Below, piece after piece: positions 1-9,918 of a stretch of DNA of 64,000 nucleotides; positions within the stretch are counted from its first letter, which is position 1; the number at the start of each line of letters is the position of its first letter. A program made the translations under genes and the position numbers. This stretch comes from Pseudonocardia thermophila (lineage in GTDB: Bacteria; Actinomycetota; Actinomycetes; Mycobacteriales; Pseudonocardiaceae). The stretch lies in the NCBI RefSeq assembly GCF_900142365.1, contig NZ_FRAP01000001.1, positions 62,001 through 126,000 on the forward strand, read 5' to 3'. The notes beneath the pieces are model-generated. The model searched no databases. It was not told the origin of the DNA and saw nothing but the letters and a program-made list of their open reading frames with translations.

Positions 1-1
1 G

Positions 2-1213
2 GGCACCAAGGCCACCACCGTCACGCCGGGCGCCTGGTACGTCGCGCGGATGCTGGAGTCACTCGACGAGTACCCGATCAACATCGCGCTGCTCGGCAAG
101 GGCAACACGGTGGGCGAAGCGGCGCTGCGCGAGCAGGTCGAGGCCGGCGTCGCCGGGTTCAAGCTGCACGAGGACTGGGGCTCCACCCCGGCGGCGATCG
201 ACGCCTGCCTGCGGATCGCCGACGAGGCCGGCGTGCAGGTGGCGATCCACACCGACACGCTGAACGAGGCCGGCTACGTCGCGGACACCCTCGCCGCGAT
301 CAACGGGCGCAGCATCCACGCGTACCACACCGAGGGCGCGGGCGGCGGGCACGCGCCGGACATCATCACGGTCGCCGGCGAGCCGAACATCCTGCCGTCC
401 TCGACGAACCCGACGCGGCCGCACACCGTCAACACCGTCGACGAGCACCTCGACATGCTGATGGTCTGCCACCACCTCAAGCCGTCGGTGCCCGAGGACC
501 TGGCGTTCGCCGAGAGCCGCATCCGCCCGTCGACGATCGCCGCCGAGGACCTGCTGCACGACATCGGCGCCATCTCGATGATCGGCTCCGACTCCCAGGC
601 CATGGGCCGCGTCGGCGAGGTCGCGCTGCGCACGTGGCAGACCGCGCACGTCGGGAAGCGGCGGTGGGGCGCGCTGCCCGGCGACGGCCCCGCCGACAAC
701 CACCGCGCCCAGCGCTACGTCGCCAAGTACACGATCTGCCCGGCGATCGCGCACGGCCTCGACGGCGAGATCGGCTCGATCGAGGTCGGCAAGCTCGCCG
801 ATCTCGTCCTGTACCAGCCGGCGTTCTTCGGGATCCGGCCCGCGCTCGTCATCAAGGGCGGGGTGATCTCCTACGCGGCGATGGGCGACGCGAACGCGTC
901 CATCCCGACCCCGCAGCCGGTGCTGCCCCGGCCGATGTTCGGCGCGTCCCCGGTCACGGCGGCGGCCACGTCGGTGCACTTCGTGGCGCCCGCAGCGATC
1001 GAGAACGGGCTGGCCTCCCGGCTGGCGGTGCGGCGGCGACTGGTGCCGGTGCGCGACACCCGCTCGCTCACGAAGTCGGACATGCCCCGCAACGACGCGC
1101 TGCCGCGGATCGAAGTGGAGCCCGACACGTTCACGGTCCGGGTCGACGGCGAGGTGGTGGAGGCGGCACCGGCCGCCGAGCTGCCGATGGCCCAGCGGTA
1201 CTTCCTGTTCTGA
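2..1213 (+). CDS. ureC: Urease subunit alpha (partial, 5' end outside window)
   Basis: This is the C-terminal ~403 residues of the catalytic urease subunit; the frame is already open at base 2 and roughly the first 165 residues lie upstream. Urease splits urea into ammonia and carbamate at a cytoplasmic di-nickel centre. Visible ligands are the carbamylated lysine in [12 protein letters not shown] (codon 161-163), histidines in [10 protein letters not shown] and [15 protein letters not shown], the flap histidines of MVCHHL, and the aspartate of GSDSQAMGR. All expected active-site residues are present, so the enzyme looks functional. ureA and ureB presumably precede it, and the accessory genes ureF, ureG and ureD follow on the same strand. 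Confidence 0.97.
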   Translation, partial: GTKATTVTPGAWYVARMLESLDEYPINIALLGKGNTVGEAALREQVEAGVAGFKLHEDWGSTPAAIDACLRIADEAGVQVAIHTDTLNEAGYVADTLAAINGRSIHAYHTEGAGGGHAPDIITVAGEPNILPSSTNPTRPHTVNTVDEHLDMLMVCHHLKPSVPEDLAFAESRIRPSTIAAEDLLHDIGAISMIGSDSQAMGRVGEVALRTWQTAHVGKRRWGALPGDGPADNHRAQRYVAKYTICPAIAHGLDGEIGSIEVGKLADLVLYQPAFFGIRPALVIKGGVISYAAMGDANASIPTPQPVLPRPMFGASPVTAAATSVHFVAPAAIENGLASRLAVRRRLVPVRDTRSLTKSDMPRNDALPRIEVEPDTFTVRVDGEVVEAAPAAELPMAQRYFLF

Positions 1214-1333
1214 TGCCCGACCCGGCCACTCCGACACGCCGCAGGCGTAACGAACGGATCACCCGCCGCGAACGAGCAGACGCACAGCGTCACGCTCGGC
1301 CGGATCGGTTCGGCCTGCCCAGAAGGATCCGTG

Positions 1334-1618
1334 ATGATCGTCCAGCACTACGGCAACGACGTCCCGACCGGCCCGCTCCCGGTGATCACGGCGGAGAAGG
1401 TGCCGGCCGAGGTCCCCGATCCGCGGGTGGTCTCGGACGGCCCGCCGACGGGCCCGTCGGCGGCCGTGGCCCCGGCAGCGTCCGATGCGGCGCCGGTCTC
1501 CGCTGCGCTCGCCGAGCCCGAGCGGAACCGGCTGCCGGCCGCGCTGATCGCGCTGATCGCCGTGCTGGTCGTCCTGGGGATCGTCGCGGCGGCCGTGCTG
1601 CCGGGCCTGCTCCTGTAG
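1334..1618 (+). CDS. Small single-pass membrane protein inside the urease operon
   Basis: A 94-residue protein that I do not recognise. Residues 1-67 are rich in Pro, Ala and Val and carry no Cys; residues 68-94 form one strong hydrophobic segment (ALIALIAVLVVLGIVAAAV) ending the protein, so it is probably tail-anchored. AGAAGGA at 1321-1327 is a good ribosome site for ATG 1334; GTG 1331 is in frame and less well spaced. It lies 120 bp after ureC and 28 bp before ureF, where most urease operons have nothing. Codon usage matches the neighbours, which supports a real gene, but no urease function can be assigned. Confidence 0.6.
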   Translation: MIVQHYGNDVPTGPLPVITAEKVPAEVPDPRVVSDGPPTGPSAAVAPAASDAAPVSAALAEPERNRLPAALIALIAVLVVLGIVAAAVLPGLLL

Positions 1619-1646
1619 GCCCGCGGGCAGGGCGGGAGCCGGGGCG

Positions 1647-2330
1647 GTGAACCCCGAGCTCCTGGTGCTGGCCGACGCCCGGCTCCCGTCCGGGGGACAC
1701 GGCCACTCCGGCGGTGTCGAGGCGCTAGCGACGCGCGGCCTGCTGCGCGCCTCGGCCGATCTCGCGCTGTTCCTGCACGGGCGGCTGCGCACCGGCGGGG
1801 AGACGATCGCCGCCGCCGCGGCAGCCGCCTGCCTGCTCGCGGGCACCGGCGCGCCCGAGTGGGCGCCGTGGGACGCCGCGGTCGACGCCCGCACCCCGTC
1901 GGCAGCGCTGCGGACCGCCTCCCGCGGGCAGGGGGCCGCGCTACTGCGGACCGTGGCCCGGGCCTGGCCGGGACCCGCGATCACCGCCCTGCACGCACTG
2001 GTGCGGCCGCACCATCCGATCGTGCTCGGCGCCGCCGCGGCCGGGGCGTCCGCGACCGCGGAGGACGCCGCCGCACTCGCGCTGCACCACCTCACCGGTG
2101 GGGCGGCCACGGCCGCGGTGCGGCTGCTCGGGCTCGATCCGCTCGCCGTCGCCGCCGTCACGGCCGAGCTGGCCCGGGCCGCACGCCCGATCGCCGCATC
2201 GGCCGCCGCGGCCGCCCGCACGGCCGTCGCCGCGGGCGATCCCGCCCTCCTGCCCGCAGGCGGGAGCCCGCTGCACGACGTCCTCGCTCAACTCCAGGAA
2301 TCTGCCGAGGTGACCCTCTTTGCATCGTGA
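1647..2330 (+). CDS. ureF: Urease accessory protein UreF
   Basis: At 227 residues it has the usual UreF length. The opening [20 protein letters not shown] matches the conserved UreF start, and the rest is Ala-rich helical sequence as expected for this all-alpha family. UreF joins UreD and UreG in the complex that delivers nickel and carbon dioxide to apo-urease, and is thought to gate the GTPase activity of UreG. The GTG start at 1647 follows a GGGAG stretch. Its stop at 2328-2330 overlaps the TTG start of ureG at 2320, so the two are translationally coupled. Confidence 0.9.
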   Translation: MNPELLVLADARLPSGGHGHSGGVEALATRGLLRASADLALFLHGRLRTGGETIAAAAAAACLLAGTGAPEWAPWDAAVDARTPSAALRTASRGQGAALLRTVARAWPGPAITALHALVRPHHPIVLGAAAAGASATAEDAAALALHHLTGGAATAAVRLLGLDPLAVAAVTAELARAARPIAASAAAAARTAVAAGDPALLPAGGSPLHDVLAQLQESAEVTLFAS

Positions 2331-2982
2331 CCACGCCCTGACCGTCCACGACCACGCCCCGCTGGCCGCCGGGCCGGCCGGTCCGCTGCGGATCGGCATC
2401 GGCGGACCGGTGGGCGGCGGCAAGACCGCACTGGTCGCCGCCCTGTGCCGAGCCCTCGGCGACCGGTTCTCGATCGTGGTCGTGACCAACGACATCTACA
2501 CGACCGAGGACGCCGACTTCCTGCGCCGCAACGGCGTCCTGCCGGACGAGCGCATCGCCGCGGTGCGCACCGGCTGCTGCCCGCACACCGCCATCCGCGA
2601 CGACATCACCGCCAACCTCGACGCCGTCGAGGAGCTGGTGGCCCGGCACGATCCCGACCTGGTGCTGGTGGAGAGCGGCGGCGACAACCTCACCGCCACC
2701 TTCAGCTACGGGCTCGTGCACGCGCAGATCTTCGTGCTCGACGTCGCGGGCGGCGACAAGGTGCCGCGCAAGGGCGGCCCCGGCGTCACCCTGTCCGACC
2801 TGCTCGTCGTCAACAAGATCGACCTCGCGCCGTTGGTGGGGGCCGACCTGGAGGTGATGCGGCGCGACGCCGACGCCGTCCGGGAGGGCCGCCCCACGGT
2901 CTTCCTGTCGCTGCGGGAGCAGCCCGACGCAGGGCCGGTCGCCCAGTGGGTGGCCACCCAGGTCGCCGCGCGGCGGGGCTGA
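2320..2982 (+). CDS. ureG: Urease accessory GTPase UreG
   Basis: A 220-residue SIMIBI-class GTPase that powers nickel insertion into urease. The P-loop GGPVGGGKT lies near residue 30, the metal-binding CPH motif is present as [13 protein letters not shown], and the guanine-specificity motif NKID is at the end of [11 protein letters not shown]. The family usually has Gly-Gly-Cys-Pro-His; here the second glycine is an extra cysteine. The TTG start overlaps the end of ureF, giving the short N-terminal extension typical of actinobacterial UreG. Only 7 bp separate it from ureD. Confidence 0.96.
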   Translation: MHRDHALTVHDHAPLAAGPAGPLRIGIGGPVGGGKTALVAALCRALGDRFSIVVVTNDIYTTEDADFLRRNGVLPDERIAAVRTGCCPHTAIRDDITANLDAVEELVARHDPDLVLVESGGDNLTATFSYGLVHAQIFVLDVAGGDKVPRKGGPGVTLSDLLVVNKIDLAPLVGADLEVMRRDADAVREGRPTVFLSLREQPDAGPVAQWVATQVAARRG

Positions 2983-2989
2983 GCCCGGT

Positions 2990-3733
2990 ATGCGCTACGG
3001 CGTCAGCGCAGCCGCGTCGGTGCAGGTGCTGCCCGGGGAGCGGCAGCGGATCCGGTGGAGCCAGGCGTGGCCGATCCTGCTGCGCCCCACCGGGGACGAC
3101 CGCGTGCACCTCGTCCAGGGTGCGGGCGGGCCGCTCGGCGGCGACGAGCTGTCGCTGACCCTCGACGTGGGTGCCGGGGCGCGGCTGGATCTGCGCAGCG
3201 CGGCCGCCACGGTGGTGCAGCCGGGCGCGGACGGCGGCTGCGCCCGCTGGAGCGTGACCGCCGCGGTCGCGGGGTGCCTGCACTGGGCGCCCGAGCCGTC
3301 GATCGTCACCGACGGGGCCGAGCTGGACTCCCGGCTGCGGATCGACGTGGCCCGCGGAGGTTCCGCGGTCGTCGTGGAGACGGCGGTGCTGGGCCGGCAC
3401 GGGCAGCGCGGCGGGCGCTACCGGGGCGAGCTCGTCGCGACGTGGGCGGGCAGGCCGCTGCTCACGCACGTCACGCAGCTCGACGGGGCCGATCCGGTGC
3501 TGAGCGGGCCAGGCGGGTCGGCGGGGGCCCGCGCGGTCGGGTCCGTGCTGGTCGTGGGCCGCGCCGGCGGTTCCGGCGCGGGGGAGCTGCCCGGAGTGCG
3601 GTGGGCGTGGTCGCCGCTGGCCGGGCCCGGCGCGGTCCTGCTGGCCGTCGGGGATCCGGGGGCGGTGTCGGCGGTGCTGCACGAGCAGCTGGTGGGACTG
3701 ACGAACGCCGCCGTGCCCGCCGCGACGCGGTAG
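2990..3733 (+). CDS. ureD: Urease accessory protein UreD
   Basis: A 247-residue UreD/UreH, the scaffold on which UreF and UreG assemble on apo-urease and through which nickel is thought to tunnel. Family features visible are [20 protein letters not shown] followed by [10 protein letters not shown] in the N-terminal third, [17 protein letters not shown] in the middle, and [10 protein letters not shown]. It closes the operon in the order C-(small membrane protein)-F-G-D, the order common in actinobacteria. The following 132 bp to the next gene contain no obvious strong hairpin. Confidence 0.92.
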   Translation: MRYGVSAAASVQVLPGERQRIRWSQAWPILLRPTGDDRVHLVQGAGGPLGGDELSLTLDVGAGARLDLRSAAATVVQPGADGGCARWSVTAAVAGCLHWAPEPSIVTDGAELDSRLRIDVARGGSAVVVETAVLGRHGQRGGRYRGELVATWAGRPLLTHVTQLDGADPVLSGPGGSAGARAVGSVLVVGRAGGSGAGELPGVRWAWSPLAGPGAVLLAVGDPGAVSAVLHEQLVGLTNAAVPAATR

Positions 3734-3865
3734 GGGCGGGATCTCTACCACACGACCGCGACGGTTCGAGGCTCGCCGGTCCGGGTTGTCCCCAGCGGCC
3801 CGCGTCCATCCACAGATCCGCCGTCGGGCTCGCCGCGGACGGACACGGCCTCGACGATCGACGGC

Positions 3866-4546
3866 GTGGAACAACTCAGCGCGCTCCTCACCCGTCCGCC
3901 GCTGGTCGCCGCGGTCCTCACGCCCGGTGCCGCCGGGGTGCTCGCCGGCGCGGCCGCGCGGCTGCTGCTGGCGCGGTTGCGCCGCGGTGCGCGGGTGCGC
4001 GCGCCGGTGTGCGAGCTCGCCGTCGCGGTCGGCTGGGCCGCGTGCGGTGCGGGATGGGCGCTCGGGCTCGTACCGCCGCCGTGGGTGGCGGTGCTGGTCG
4101 GGCTCTGGTGGCTGGTCGTGGCCGCCTCGGTCACCGATCTCGTCCACCGGCGGCTGCCGGACGCGCTCGTCCTGCCGGCGTTCCCGGCGGCGCTGCTGCT
4201 GGTGGCGCCGCTCGGGGGAGAAGCGGTGCTCCGCGCGGCCACCGGGGCGCTGCTCACCGTTGCGGCGCACGCGCCGTGGCACCTGCTGGCCCCGCGGGCG
4301 CTCGGGGCGGGCGACGTGAAGCTGGCGGCACCGCTCGGCGCGGTGCTCGCCGCGGCCGCCTGGCCGGCCCCGCTGCTCGCGGCCGGGCTGGCCGCCGTGT
4401 TCACCGGAGGAGCGGCGGCGACCGTGGTCGTGGCGGCCCGGTTGCGGCGCCGGCCGCGGCCGGCGGCGATCGCGCACGGGCCGTCGATGCTCGCCGCCAC
4501 CGTCGTCACGCTGGCGACGGTGTTCGCCGCCGGCGCGCCGCCGTGA
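3866..4546 (+). CDS. A24-family prepilin peptidase, membrane protein
   Basis: A 226-residue polytopic membrane protein with about six hydrophobic segments. The two catalytic aspartates of the A24 family are visible in [12 protein letters not shown] and GAGDVKL, and the family's HGPSM motif lies near the C-terminus. The methyltransferase domain of full-length PilD enzymes is missing, as in TadV/CpaA-type peptidases. It would cut leader peptides of type IV or Flp-like pilins at the inner face of the membrane. No pilin or Tad gene is in the window. The place just upstream of aroC is shared with other actinobacteria. The GTG start at 3866 is the first reasonable one. Confidence 0.85.
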   Translation: MEQLSALLTRPPLVAAVLTPGAAGVLAGAAARLLLARLRRGARVRAPVCELAVAVGWAACGAGWALGLVPPPWVAVLVGLWWLVVAASVTDLVHRRLPDALVLPAFPAALLLVAPLGGEAVLRAATGALLTVAAHAPWHLLAPRALGAGDVKLAAPLGAVLAAAAWPAPLLAAGLAAVFTGGAAATVVVAARLRRRPRPAAIAHGPSMLAATVVTLATVFAAGAPP

Positions 4547-4601
4547 GCCGAGCGCCGCCGACCGGGCTGGACACCGGGCCCGGCGACCGGCGGTGCTGGT
4601 G

Positions 4602-4607
4602 CGACAA
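4602..4607 (+). promoter_or_regulatory. -10 element of a leaderless aroC transcript
   Basis: GACAAT ends 7 nt before GTG 4615, and there is no Shine-Dalgarno sequence in between. This is the spacing expected when transcription starts at the start codon itself. Confidence 0.5.
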
Positions 4608-4614
4608 TCGGTCC

Positions 4615-5805
4615 GTGCTGCGCTGGATCACCGCCGGGGAGTCCCACGGTCCTGCGCTGGTCGCCGTGCTGGAGGGCATGGTCGCCGGCGTCGAGATCAC
4701 CACCAAGGAGATGGCCGCGGAGCTCGCCCGCCGGCGGCTCGGTTACGGCCGCGGGGCCCGGATGAAGTTCGAGGCCGACGAGCTGGAGGTCATCGGCGGG
4801 ATCCGGCACGGGGTCACCCAGGGCGGCCCGGTCGCGGTGCGCATCGGCAACACCGAGTGGCCCAAGTGGGAGACGGTCATGGCGGCCGACCCGGTGGATC
4901 CGGAGCTGATCGCCAACCGGGCCCGCAACGCACCGCTGACGCGGCCGCGGCCCGGCCACGCCGATCTCGCCGGGATGACCAAGTACGGCTTCGACGACGC
5001 CCGGCCGGTCCTGGAGCGCGCCAGCGCCCGCGAGACCGCCGCTCGGGTCGTGCTCGGCACCGTCGCCAAGGCGTACCTGGCGCAGGCGCTCGGCGTCAGC
5101 ATCGTCTCGCACGTGGTGTCGCTCGGCTCGGTGGACGCCCCCGACGGGCCGCTGCCCGGCCCCGGCGACCTGGAGCGGATCGACGCCAGCCCGGTGCGCG
5201 CCTTCAGCGAGGAGGCCACGGCCGCGATGGTGGCCGAGGTCGACGCCGCCCACCGCGACGGCGACACCCTCGGCGGGGTGGTCGAGGTGATCGCCTACGG
5301 CTGCCCGGTCGGGCTCGGCTCGTACGTGCAGGCTGACCGCCGGCTCGACGCCCGCCTCGCGGGTGCGCTGATGAGCATCCAGGCGATGAAGGGCGTGGAG
5401 ATCGGCGACGGCTTCCGCACCGCGCACCGCCGCGGCAGCGCGGCGCACGACGAGATGGTGCCCGGTGACCCGGTGCGGCGGCTGTCCAACCGCGCAGGAG
5501 GCATCGAGGGCGGCATGACCAACGGCGAGCCCGTGCGGGTGCGGGTGGCGATGAAGCCGATCTCGACCGTGCCGAAGGCGCTGCGCACCGTCGACATCGC
5601 CAGCGGCGAGGTTGCGCCGGCCATCCACCAGCGCTCCGACGTCTGCGCGGTGCCGGCAGCGGGTGTGGTGGCCGAGGCGATGGTGGCGCTGGTGCTGGCC
5701 GACGCCGCGTCGGAGAAGTTCGGCGGCGACTCGCTCGCCGAGGTCCGGCGCAACGTCCAGTCGTACCTGGAGGCCACCAAGGCGAGGTTCCCGCTCAACC
5801 CCTGA
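4615..5805 (+). CDS. aroC: Chorismate synthase
   Basis: A 396-residue chorismate synthase, the last enzyme of the shikimate pathway, converting 5-enolpyruvylshikimate-3-phosphate to chorismate with reduced FMN. Signatures are [11 protein letters not shown] at the N-terminus, the [11 protein letters not shown] motif, [20 protein letters not shown] (FMN-binding region), and [17 protein letters not shown] plus [11 protein letters not shown] in the C-terminal half. The frame is open far upstream, but homologues begin at this GTG ([12 protein letters not shown]), and the promoter spacing supports it. The neighbouring aroK, aroB and aroE are not in this window. Confidence 0.97.
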   Translation: MLRWITAGESHGPALVAVLEGMVAGVEITTKEMAAELARRRLGYGRGARMKFEADELEVIGGIRHGVTQGGPVAVRIGNTEWPKWETVMAADPVDPELIANRARNAPLTRPRPGHADLAGMTKYGFDDARPVLERASARETAARVVLGTVAKAYLAQALGVSIVSHVVSLGSVDAPDGPLPGPGDLERIDASPVRAFSEEATAAMVAEVDAAHRDGDTLGGVVEVIAYGCPVGLGSYVQADRRLDARLAGALMSIQAMKGVEIGDGFRTAHRRGSAAHDEMVPGDPVRRLSNRAGGIEGGMTNGEPVRVRVAMKPISTVPKALRTVDIASGEVAPAIHQRSDVCAVPAAGVVAEAMVALVLADAASEKFGGDSLAEVRRNVQSYLEATKARFPLNP

Positions 5806-5853
5806 GCAGCTCCCGCCCGGGACCGGTCGGCCGGGGTGTGCAAACCTGGACCC

Positions 5854-8598
5854 GTGCCCACCAGGAGTCCCGCGGAGGCGTACGCCGCCGCCCGGAACCG
5901 CGCCGCTCGCCCCCACCTCGCCGAGTTCGCGGCCGGACTCCCCTTCGACCTCGACGACTTCCAGGTCAAGGGCTGTGCCGCTCTCGAAGACGGCCACGGC
6001 GTGCTCGTCTGCGCTCCCACCGGCGCCGGCAAGACCGTCGTGGGCGAGTTCGCGGTGCACCTGGCGCTCGCCCAGGGCCTGAAGTGCTTCTACACGACGC
6101 CGATCAAGGCGCTGTCGAACCAGAAGTACGCCGATCTCGTCGCGCGCCACGGGGCGTCGGCCGTCGGGCTGCTCACCGGCGACACCGCGATCAACGGTGA
6201 CGCGCAGGTCGTGGTCATGACCACCGAGGTCCTGCGCAACATGATCTACGCGGGCGGGACCCGGCTCGACCACCTCGGCTACGTCGTGATGGACGAGGTG
6301 CACTACCTCGCCGACCGGTTCCGGGGTGCGGTGTGGGAGGAGGTGATCCTGCAGCTGCCGGAGCACGTCGCCGTCGTAGGGCTGTCGGCCACGGTCAGCA
6401 ACGCCGAGGAGTTCGGCGATTGGCTGGTGGCGGTCCGCGGCGACACCACCGTGGTGGTCGACGAGCACCGCCCGGTGCCGCTGTGGCAGCACATGATGGT
6501 CGGCAACCGGCTCATGGACCTGTTCGCCGGGGAGAACGAGCGCGGCGAGCTGCAGGTCGATCCCGAGCTGGTCCGGCACACCGCCGAGCTGGAGCGGCAG
6601 AGCGTGGTCTGGGACCGCGGGTCCCGCGGCCGCGGGCGCGGCGGAGCGCGTCCGGCGACCCGGTTCCGGCCGCCGTCGCGGGTCACCGTGATCGACCGGC
6701 TCGACCGCAACGCGTTGCTCCCGGCGATCACCTTCGTGTTCAGCCGGGCCGGTTGCGACGCCGCGGTGGGGCAGTGCGTGCGGGCGGGGCTGCGGCTGAC
6801 CACCGACGAGGAGGTCGCCGAGATCCGCCGCACGATCGAGCGGCACACCGCCGACCTGCCTACGGCCGACCTCGAGGTACTGGGCTACTGGGAGTGGCGC
6901 GAGGCCCTCGAACGCGGCATCGCCGCGCACCACGCGGGGTTGCTGCCGGCGTTCAAGGAGACCGTCGAGGATCTGTTCGTCCGCGGTCTGGTGCGGGCGG
7001 TGTTCGCCACGGAGACGCTGGCGCTCGGGATCAACATGCCGGCGCGCACGGTCGTGCTGGAGAAGCTGGTCAAGTACAACGGCGAGAGCCACGCCGAGCT
7101 GACCCCGGGCGAGTTCACGCAGCTCACCGGGCGTGCGGGCCGTCGCGGCATCGACGTCGAGGGGCACGCGGTGGTCATCTGGCACCCGGGCATGGACCCG
7201 CGGCAGGTGGCCGGGCTGGCCTCCACCCGCACCTACCCGCTGCGCAGCTCGTTCCGGCCCGGCTACAACATGGCGGTCAACCTGGTCGGCCGGATGGGCA
7301 CGGCGGCGGCGCGGTCGCTGCTGGAGCAGTCGTTCGGCCAGTTCCAGGCCGACCGCTCGGTGGTCGGGGTGTCGCGGCGGATCGAGCGCAACGAGGAGGC
7401 GCTCGCCGGGTACCGCGAGTCGATGCAGTGCCACCTCGGCGACTTCGCCGAGTACGCACGGCTGCGCCGCGCGGTGTCGCGGCGGGAGAAGGAGCTGTCC
7501 CGCAAGGGCACGGCGGATCGGCGGGAGGCCGCGGCGGCGTCGCTGCGCAGGCTCAAGCCGGGCGACGTGATCGCGGTGCCGGCGGGCCGCCGGTCGGGAC
7601 TCGCGGTGGTGCTCGACCCGGGGCTGGACGGCGACGACGATCCGCGCCCGCTGGTGGTGAACGAGGATCGCTGGGCCGGGCGGCTGACCGCGGCCGACTT
7701 CCCGGGGCCGGTCGAGCCGTTGGGGCGGATGCGGCTGCCGAAGCGGGTCGATCACCGGGTGCCGCGGGTGCGCCGCGATCTCGCGTCGAGCCTGCGCAAC
7801 ACCGGCATCGAGGCGCCACCTGTGCCGCGCCGCCGCCACCGCGGCCCGGCCGCGCAGGACGAGGAGCTGGCGGAGCTGCGCAAGGCGCTGCGGGCGCACC
7901 CCTGCCACGGCTGCGCCGACCGGGAGGCCCACGCCCGCTGGGCCGAGCGGTACGACCGGCTGGCCAGGGAGACCGAGGCGCTGCGCCAGAAGGTGCAGGC
8001 CACCACGCACTCGCTGGCCAGGGCGTTCGACCGGATCTGTGCGCTGCTCACCGAGCGCGGTTACCTCGACGGCGAGACCGTCACCGAGCACGGCCGCAGG
8101 CTCGCCGGGCTGTGGGGCGAGTCCGACCTGCTCACCGCCGAGTGCCTGCGCCAGGACGTGTGGGCCGGGCTGAACCCCGCTGAGCTGGCGGCGGTGGTGT
8201 CGTCGCTGGTGTACGAGTCGCGCCGGGACGGCGGCCCGCTGCCGCGGGTCCCGCAGGGCCCGATCGCGGAGGGCCTGCAGGCCACACTGCGGCTGTGGTC
8301 AGAACTGGAGGCCGACGAGCGGCGGCACAAGGTGGACCGCACCCGCGAGCCCGACCTGGGGTTCGCCTGGCCGGTGCACCGCTGGGCCCGCGGCGAGTCA
8401 TTGGCGGCGGTGCTGCGGGCGGCCGAGCAGAACGGCGCGGAACTGTCGGCCGGGGACTTCGTGCGCTGGTGCCGACAGGTGGTCGATCTGCTCGACCAGG
8501 TCGCCGGGGTCGCTGGTCGGGATACCCCGATCGGGCGCACCGCGCGGGCCGCGGTGCAGGCGATCCGGCGCGGTGTGGTCGCCGCCGGCACCGAGTGA
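5854..8598 (+). CDS. helY: Ski2-like DEAD/DEAH RNA helicase HelY
   Basis: A 914-residue superfamily 2 helicase closely resembling mycobacterial HelY. Walker A APTGAGKT lies near residue 54, DEVH at 147-150, LSATVSN shortly after, and motif VI TGRAGRRGID near 425, followed by the long C-terminal region of Ski2/Mtr4-like proteins. These act on RNA, so a role in RNA turnover is likely but unproven. GTG 5854 is preferred to GTG 5836 because AAACCT at 5842-5847 ends 6 nt before it. The following DUF4333 gene, exonuclease and M24 peptidase reproduce the M. tuberculosis Rv2092c-Rv2089c neighbourhood. Confidence 0.93.
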   Translation: MPTRSPAEAYAAARNRAARPHLAEFAAGLPFDLDDFQVKGCAALEDGHGVLVCAPTGAGKTVVGEFAVHLALAQGLKCFYTTPIKALSNQKYADLVARHGASAVGLLTGDTAINGDAQVVVMTTEVLRNMIYAGGTRLDHLGYVVMDEVHYLADRFRGAVWEEVILQLPEHVAVVGLSATVSNAEEFGDWLVAVRGDTTVVVDEHRPVPLWQHMMVGNRLMDLFAGENERGELQVDPELVRHTAELERQSVVWDRGSRGRGRGGARPATRFRPPSRVTVIDRLDRNALLPAITFVFSRAGCDAAVGQCVRAGLRLTTDEEVAEIRRTIERHTADLPTADLEVLGYWEWREALERGIAAHHAGLLPAFKETVEDLFVRGLVRAVFATETLALGINMPARTVVLEKLVKYNGESHAELTPGEFTQLTGRAGRRGIDVEGHAVVIWHPGMDPRQVAGLASTRTYPLRSSFRPGYNMAVNLVGRMGTAAARSLLEQSFGQFQADRSVVGVSRRIERNEEALAGYRESMQCHLGDFAEYARLRRAVSRREKELSRKGTADRREAAAASLRRLKPGDVIAVPAGRRSGLAVVLDPGLDGDDDPRPLVVNEDRWAGRLTAADFPGPVEPLGRMRLPKRVDHRVPRVRRDLASSLRNTGIEAPPVPRRRHRGPAAQDEELAELRKALRAHPCHGCADREAHARWAERYDRLARETEALRQKVQATTHSLARAFDRICALLTERGYLDGETVTEHGRRLAGLWGESDLLTAECLRQDVWAGLNPAELAAVVSSLVYESRRDGGPLPRVPQGPIAEGLQATLRLWSELEADERRHKVDRTREPDLGFAWPVHRWARGESLAAVLRAAEQNGAELSAGDFVRWCRQVVDLLDQVAGVAGRDTPIGRTARAAVQAIRRGVVAAGTE

Positions 8599-8655
8599 CC
8601 AGCCGACTGGTGTGCGGGCCCGCCGAACGCTGACATGATCGGTGGAGCACCGGCT

Positions 8656-8676
8656 TGCGGAGCCCCGGGAGGGCTC
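8656..8676 (+). terminator. Possible terminator after helY
   Basis: GGAGCCC and GGGCTCC are separated by five bases, making a 7-bp GC hairpin about 60 bp after the helY stop. It has no T-tract, so the role is uncertain. Confidence 0.35.
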
Positions 8677-8819
8677 CCCATCGGCCGGCGGCAGGCTGAC
8701 GACGGCAGCCGCGGAGAACGGTGACGCCGATCGGGCCCAGGGGGTGCCCGCCGCTCGGCGCCTGTGCTTTGATCGCGACACCGCTCGGCCGCGGGCGGGG
8801 AGTGATGAGAGGGTCTGAG

Positions 8820-9890
8820 ATGAGTACGCCCCAGGGCTCCGGCTCGAACCCGACGCCCGGCGACGCCGCCGAGCAGCCGACCGAGCAGGCTTCGTGGGGT
8901 CAAGCCCCGCCCGGGGGCTGGGGTCAGCAGGCCGGCGCCGCCCCCGCCGCCTCGCCGGCCACGCCGTCGTCCCTTCCGCCGCCTGCGGCGGCTGCTGCGC
9001 AGCCTGGCGACGCCGATCCCGACCGTACCCAGCGCGTTGACCCCGCCGTGTGGAGCCAGCAACTCGCCGCCGCCAAGCAGGCCGCACCCCAGAATCCGGC
9101 ACAGGATCCAGCACAGGGCCCGGCACAGAGCGGGGCCCAGCCCCAGCAGCCCAGCCAGCCGGTTCCCGGCGCCCCGGCCGGGTACCCCCCGCCGCAGCAG
9201 TGGGGCCAACCAGCTGCACCGCAGAGCGGGCAGCCCCCGGCGTGGGGTGCGCCCCAGCCGGGCCAGCCGCAGCAGCAGTGGGGCGCTCCGCAGACCGGGT
9301 ACGGCGGGGGGGCGCAGCAGCACGGCGGCCAGCCCAACCCGTACGCGCCGCCGGCGGCGCCGCCCGGATGGGGCCAGCAGGCGGCCGGCCAGCAGGCGCC
9401 GGTCCAACCACAGGTGCCCGGCCAGGCCCAGTGGGGCGCCCCGCCGCAGCAACAGCTGCAGCAACAACCGCAGCCCGGCCAGCCCGGTCAACAGTGGGGT
9501 GCTCAGCAGTGGGGGCAGCAGCCGGGCTTCGGGGGCGGACCGGCCGCCGGGGCGCCGAAGAAGAAGTCGAGGCTGGGGCTGATCCTCGGTGCGGTGGTCC
9601 TGCCCCTGGTGGTGGTCGGGGTGGCGGCCGTGCTGCTGTTCGTCTGGCCCGGCTTCCTTCTCCCGAAGGTGTTCGACGAGAAGGCTGTGCAGGAGGGCGT
9701 CACCCGCGTGCTGACGACCGACTACGGCCTGCAGAACGTCACCGGCGTCAGCTGCCCGCCCGGCCGGGAGGTGAAGGCCGGCACCACGTTCGTCTGCGAG
9801 GCGACGATCGACGGTGACCGGTCCCGGATCGAGATCACGGTGAAGGACGACCAGGGCACCTACGAGGTCGGCCGGCCGTCATCATCTTGA
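8820..9890 (+). CDS. Pro/Gln-rich membrane protein with C-terminal DUF4333 domain
   Basis: A 356-residue bitopic protein. Residues 1-240 are low complexity, built from Pro, Gln, Gly and Ala with many degenerate QQWG and GQPQQQWG motifs. A basic patch (KKKSRLG) precedes one membrane segment, LILGAVVLPLVVVGVAAVLL. The remaining ~70 residues form a DUF4333 domain with two cysteines (GVSCPPG, FVCEATI) likely to be disulfide-bonded outside the cell. Its mycobacterial counterpart sits beside helY too. ATG 8820 follows GAGAGGG; an in-frame ATG at 8805 would add five residues. Function unknown. Confidence 0.85.
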   Translation: MSTPQGSGSNPTPGDAAEQPTEQASWGQAPPGGWGQQAGAAPAASPATPSSLPPPAAAAAQPGDADPDRTQRVDPAVWSQQLAAAKQAAPQNPAQDPAQGPAQSGAQPQQPSQPVPGAPAGYPPPQQWGQPAAPQSGQPPAWGAPQPGQPQQQWGAPQTGYGGGAQQHGGQPNPYAPPAAPPGWGQQAAGQQAPVQPQVPGQAQWGAPPQQQLQQQPQPGQPGQQWGAQQWGQQPGFGGGPAAGAPKKKSRLGLILGAVVLPLVVVGVAAVLLFVWPGFLLPKVFDEKAVQEGVTRVLTTDYGLQNVTGVSCPPGREVKAGTTFVCEATIDGDRSRIEITVKDDQGTYEVGRPSSS

Positions 9891-9918
9891 GCAGAGCGAT
9901 CCTGGGCCGAGCCGTCCT

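Noticed and set aside
3745..8091. A 1448-codon open frame on the minus strand over aroC and helY
   Set aside because: It is antisense to two clearly conserved genes; its Arg/Pro/His-rich product is the usual by-product of high GC3 codon bias.
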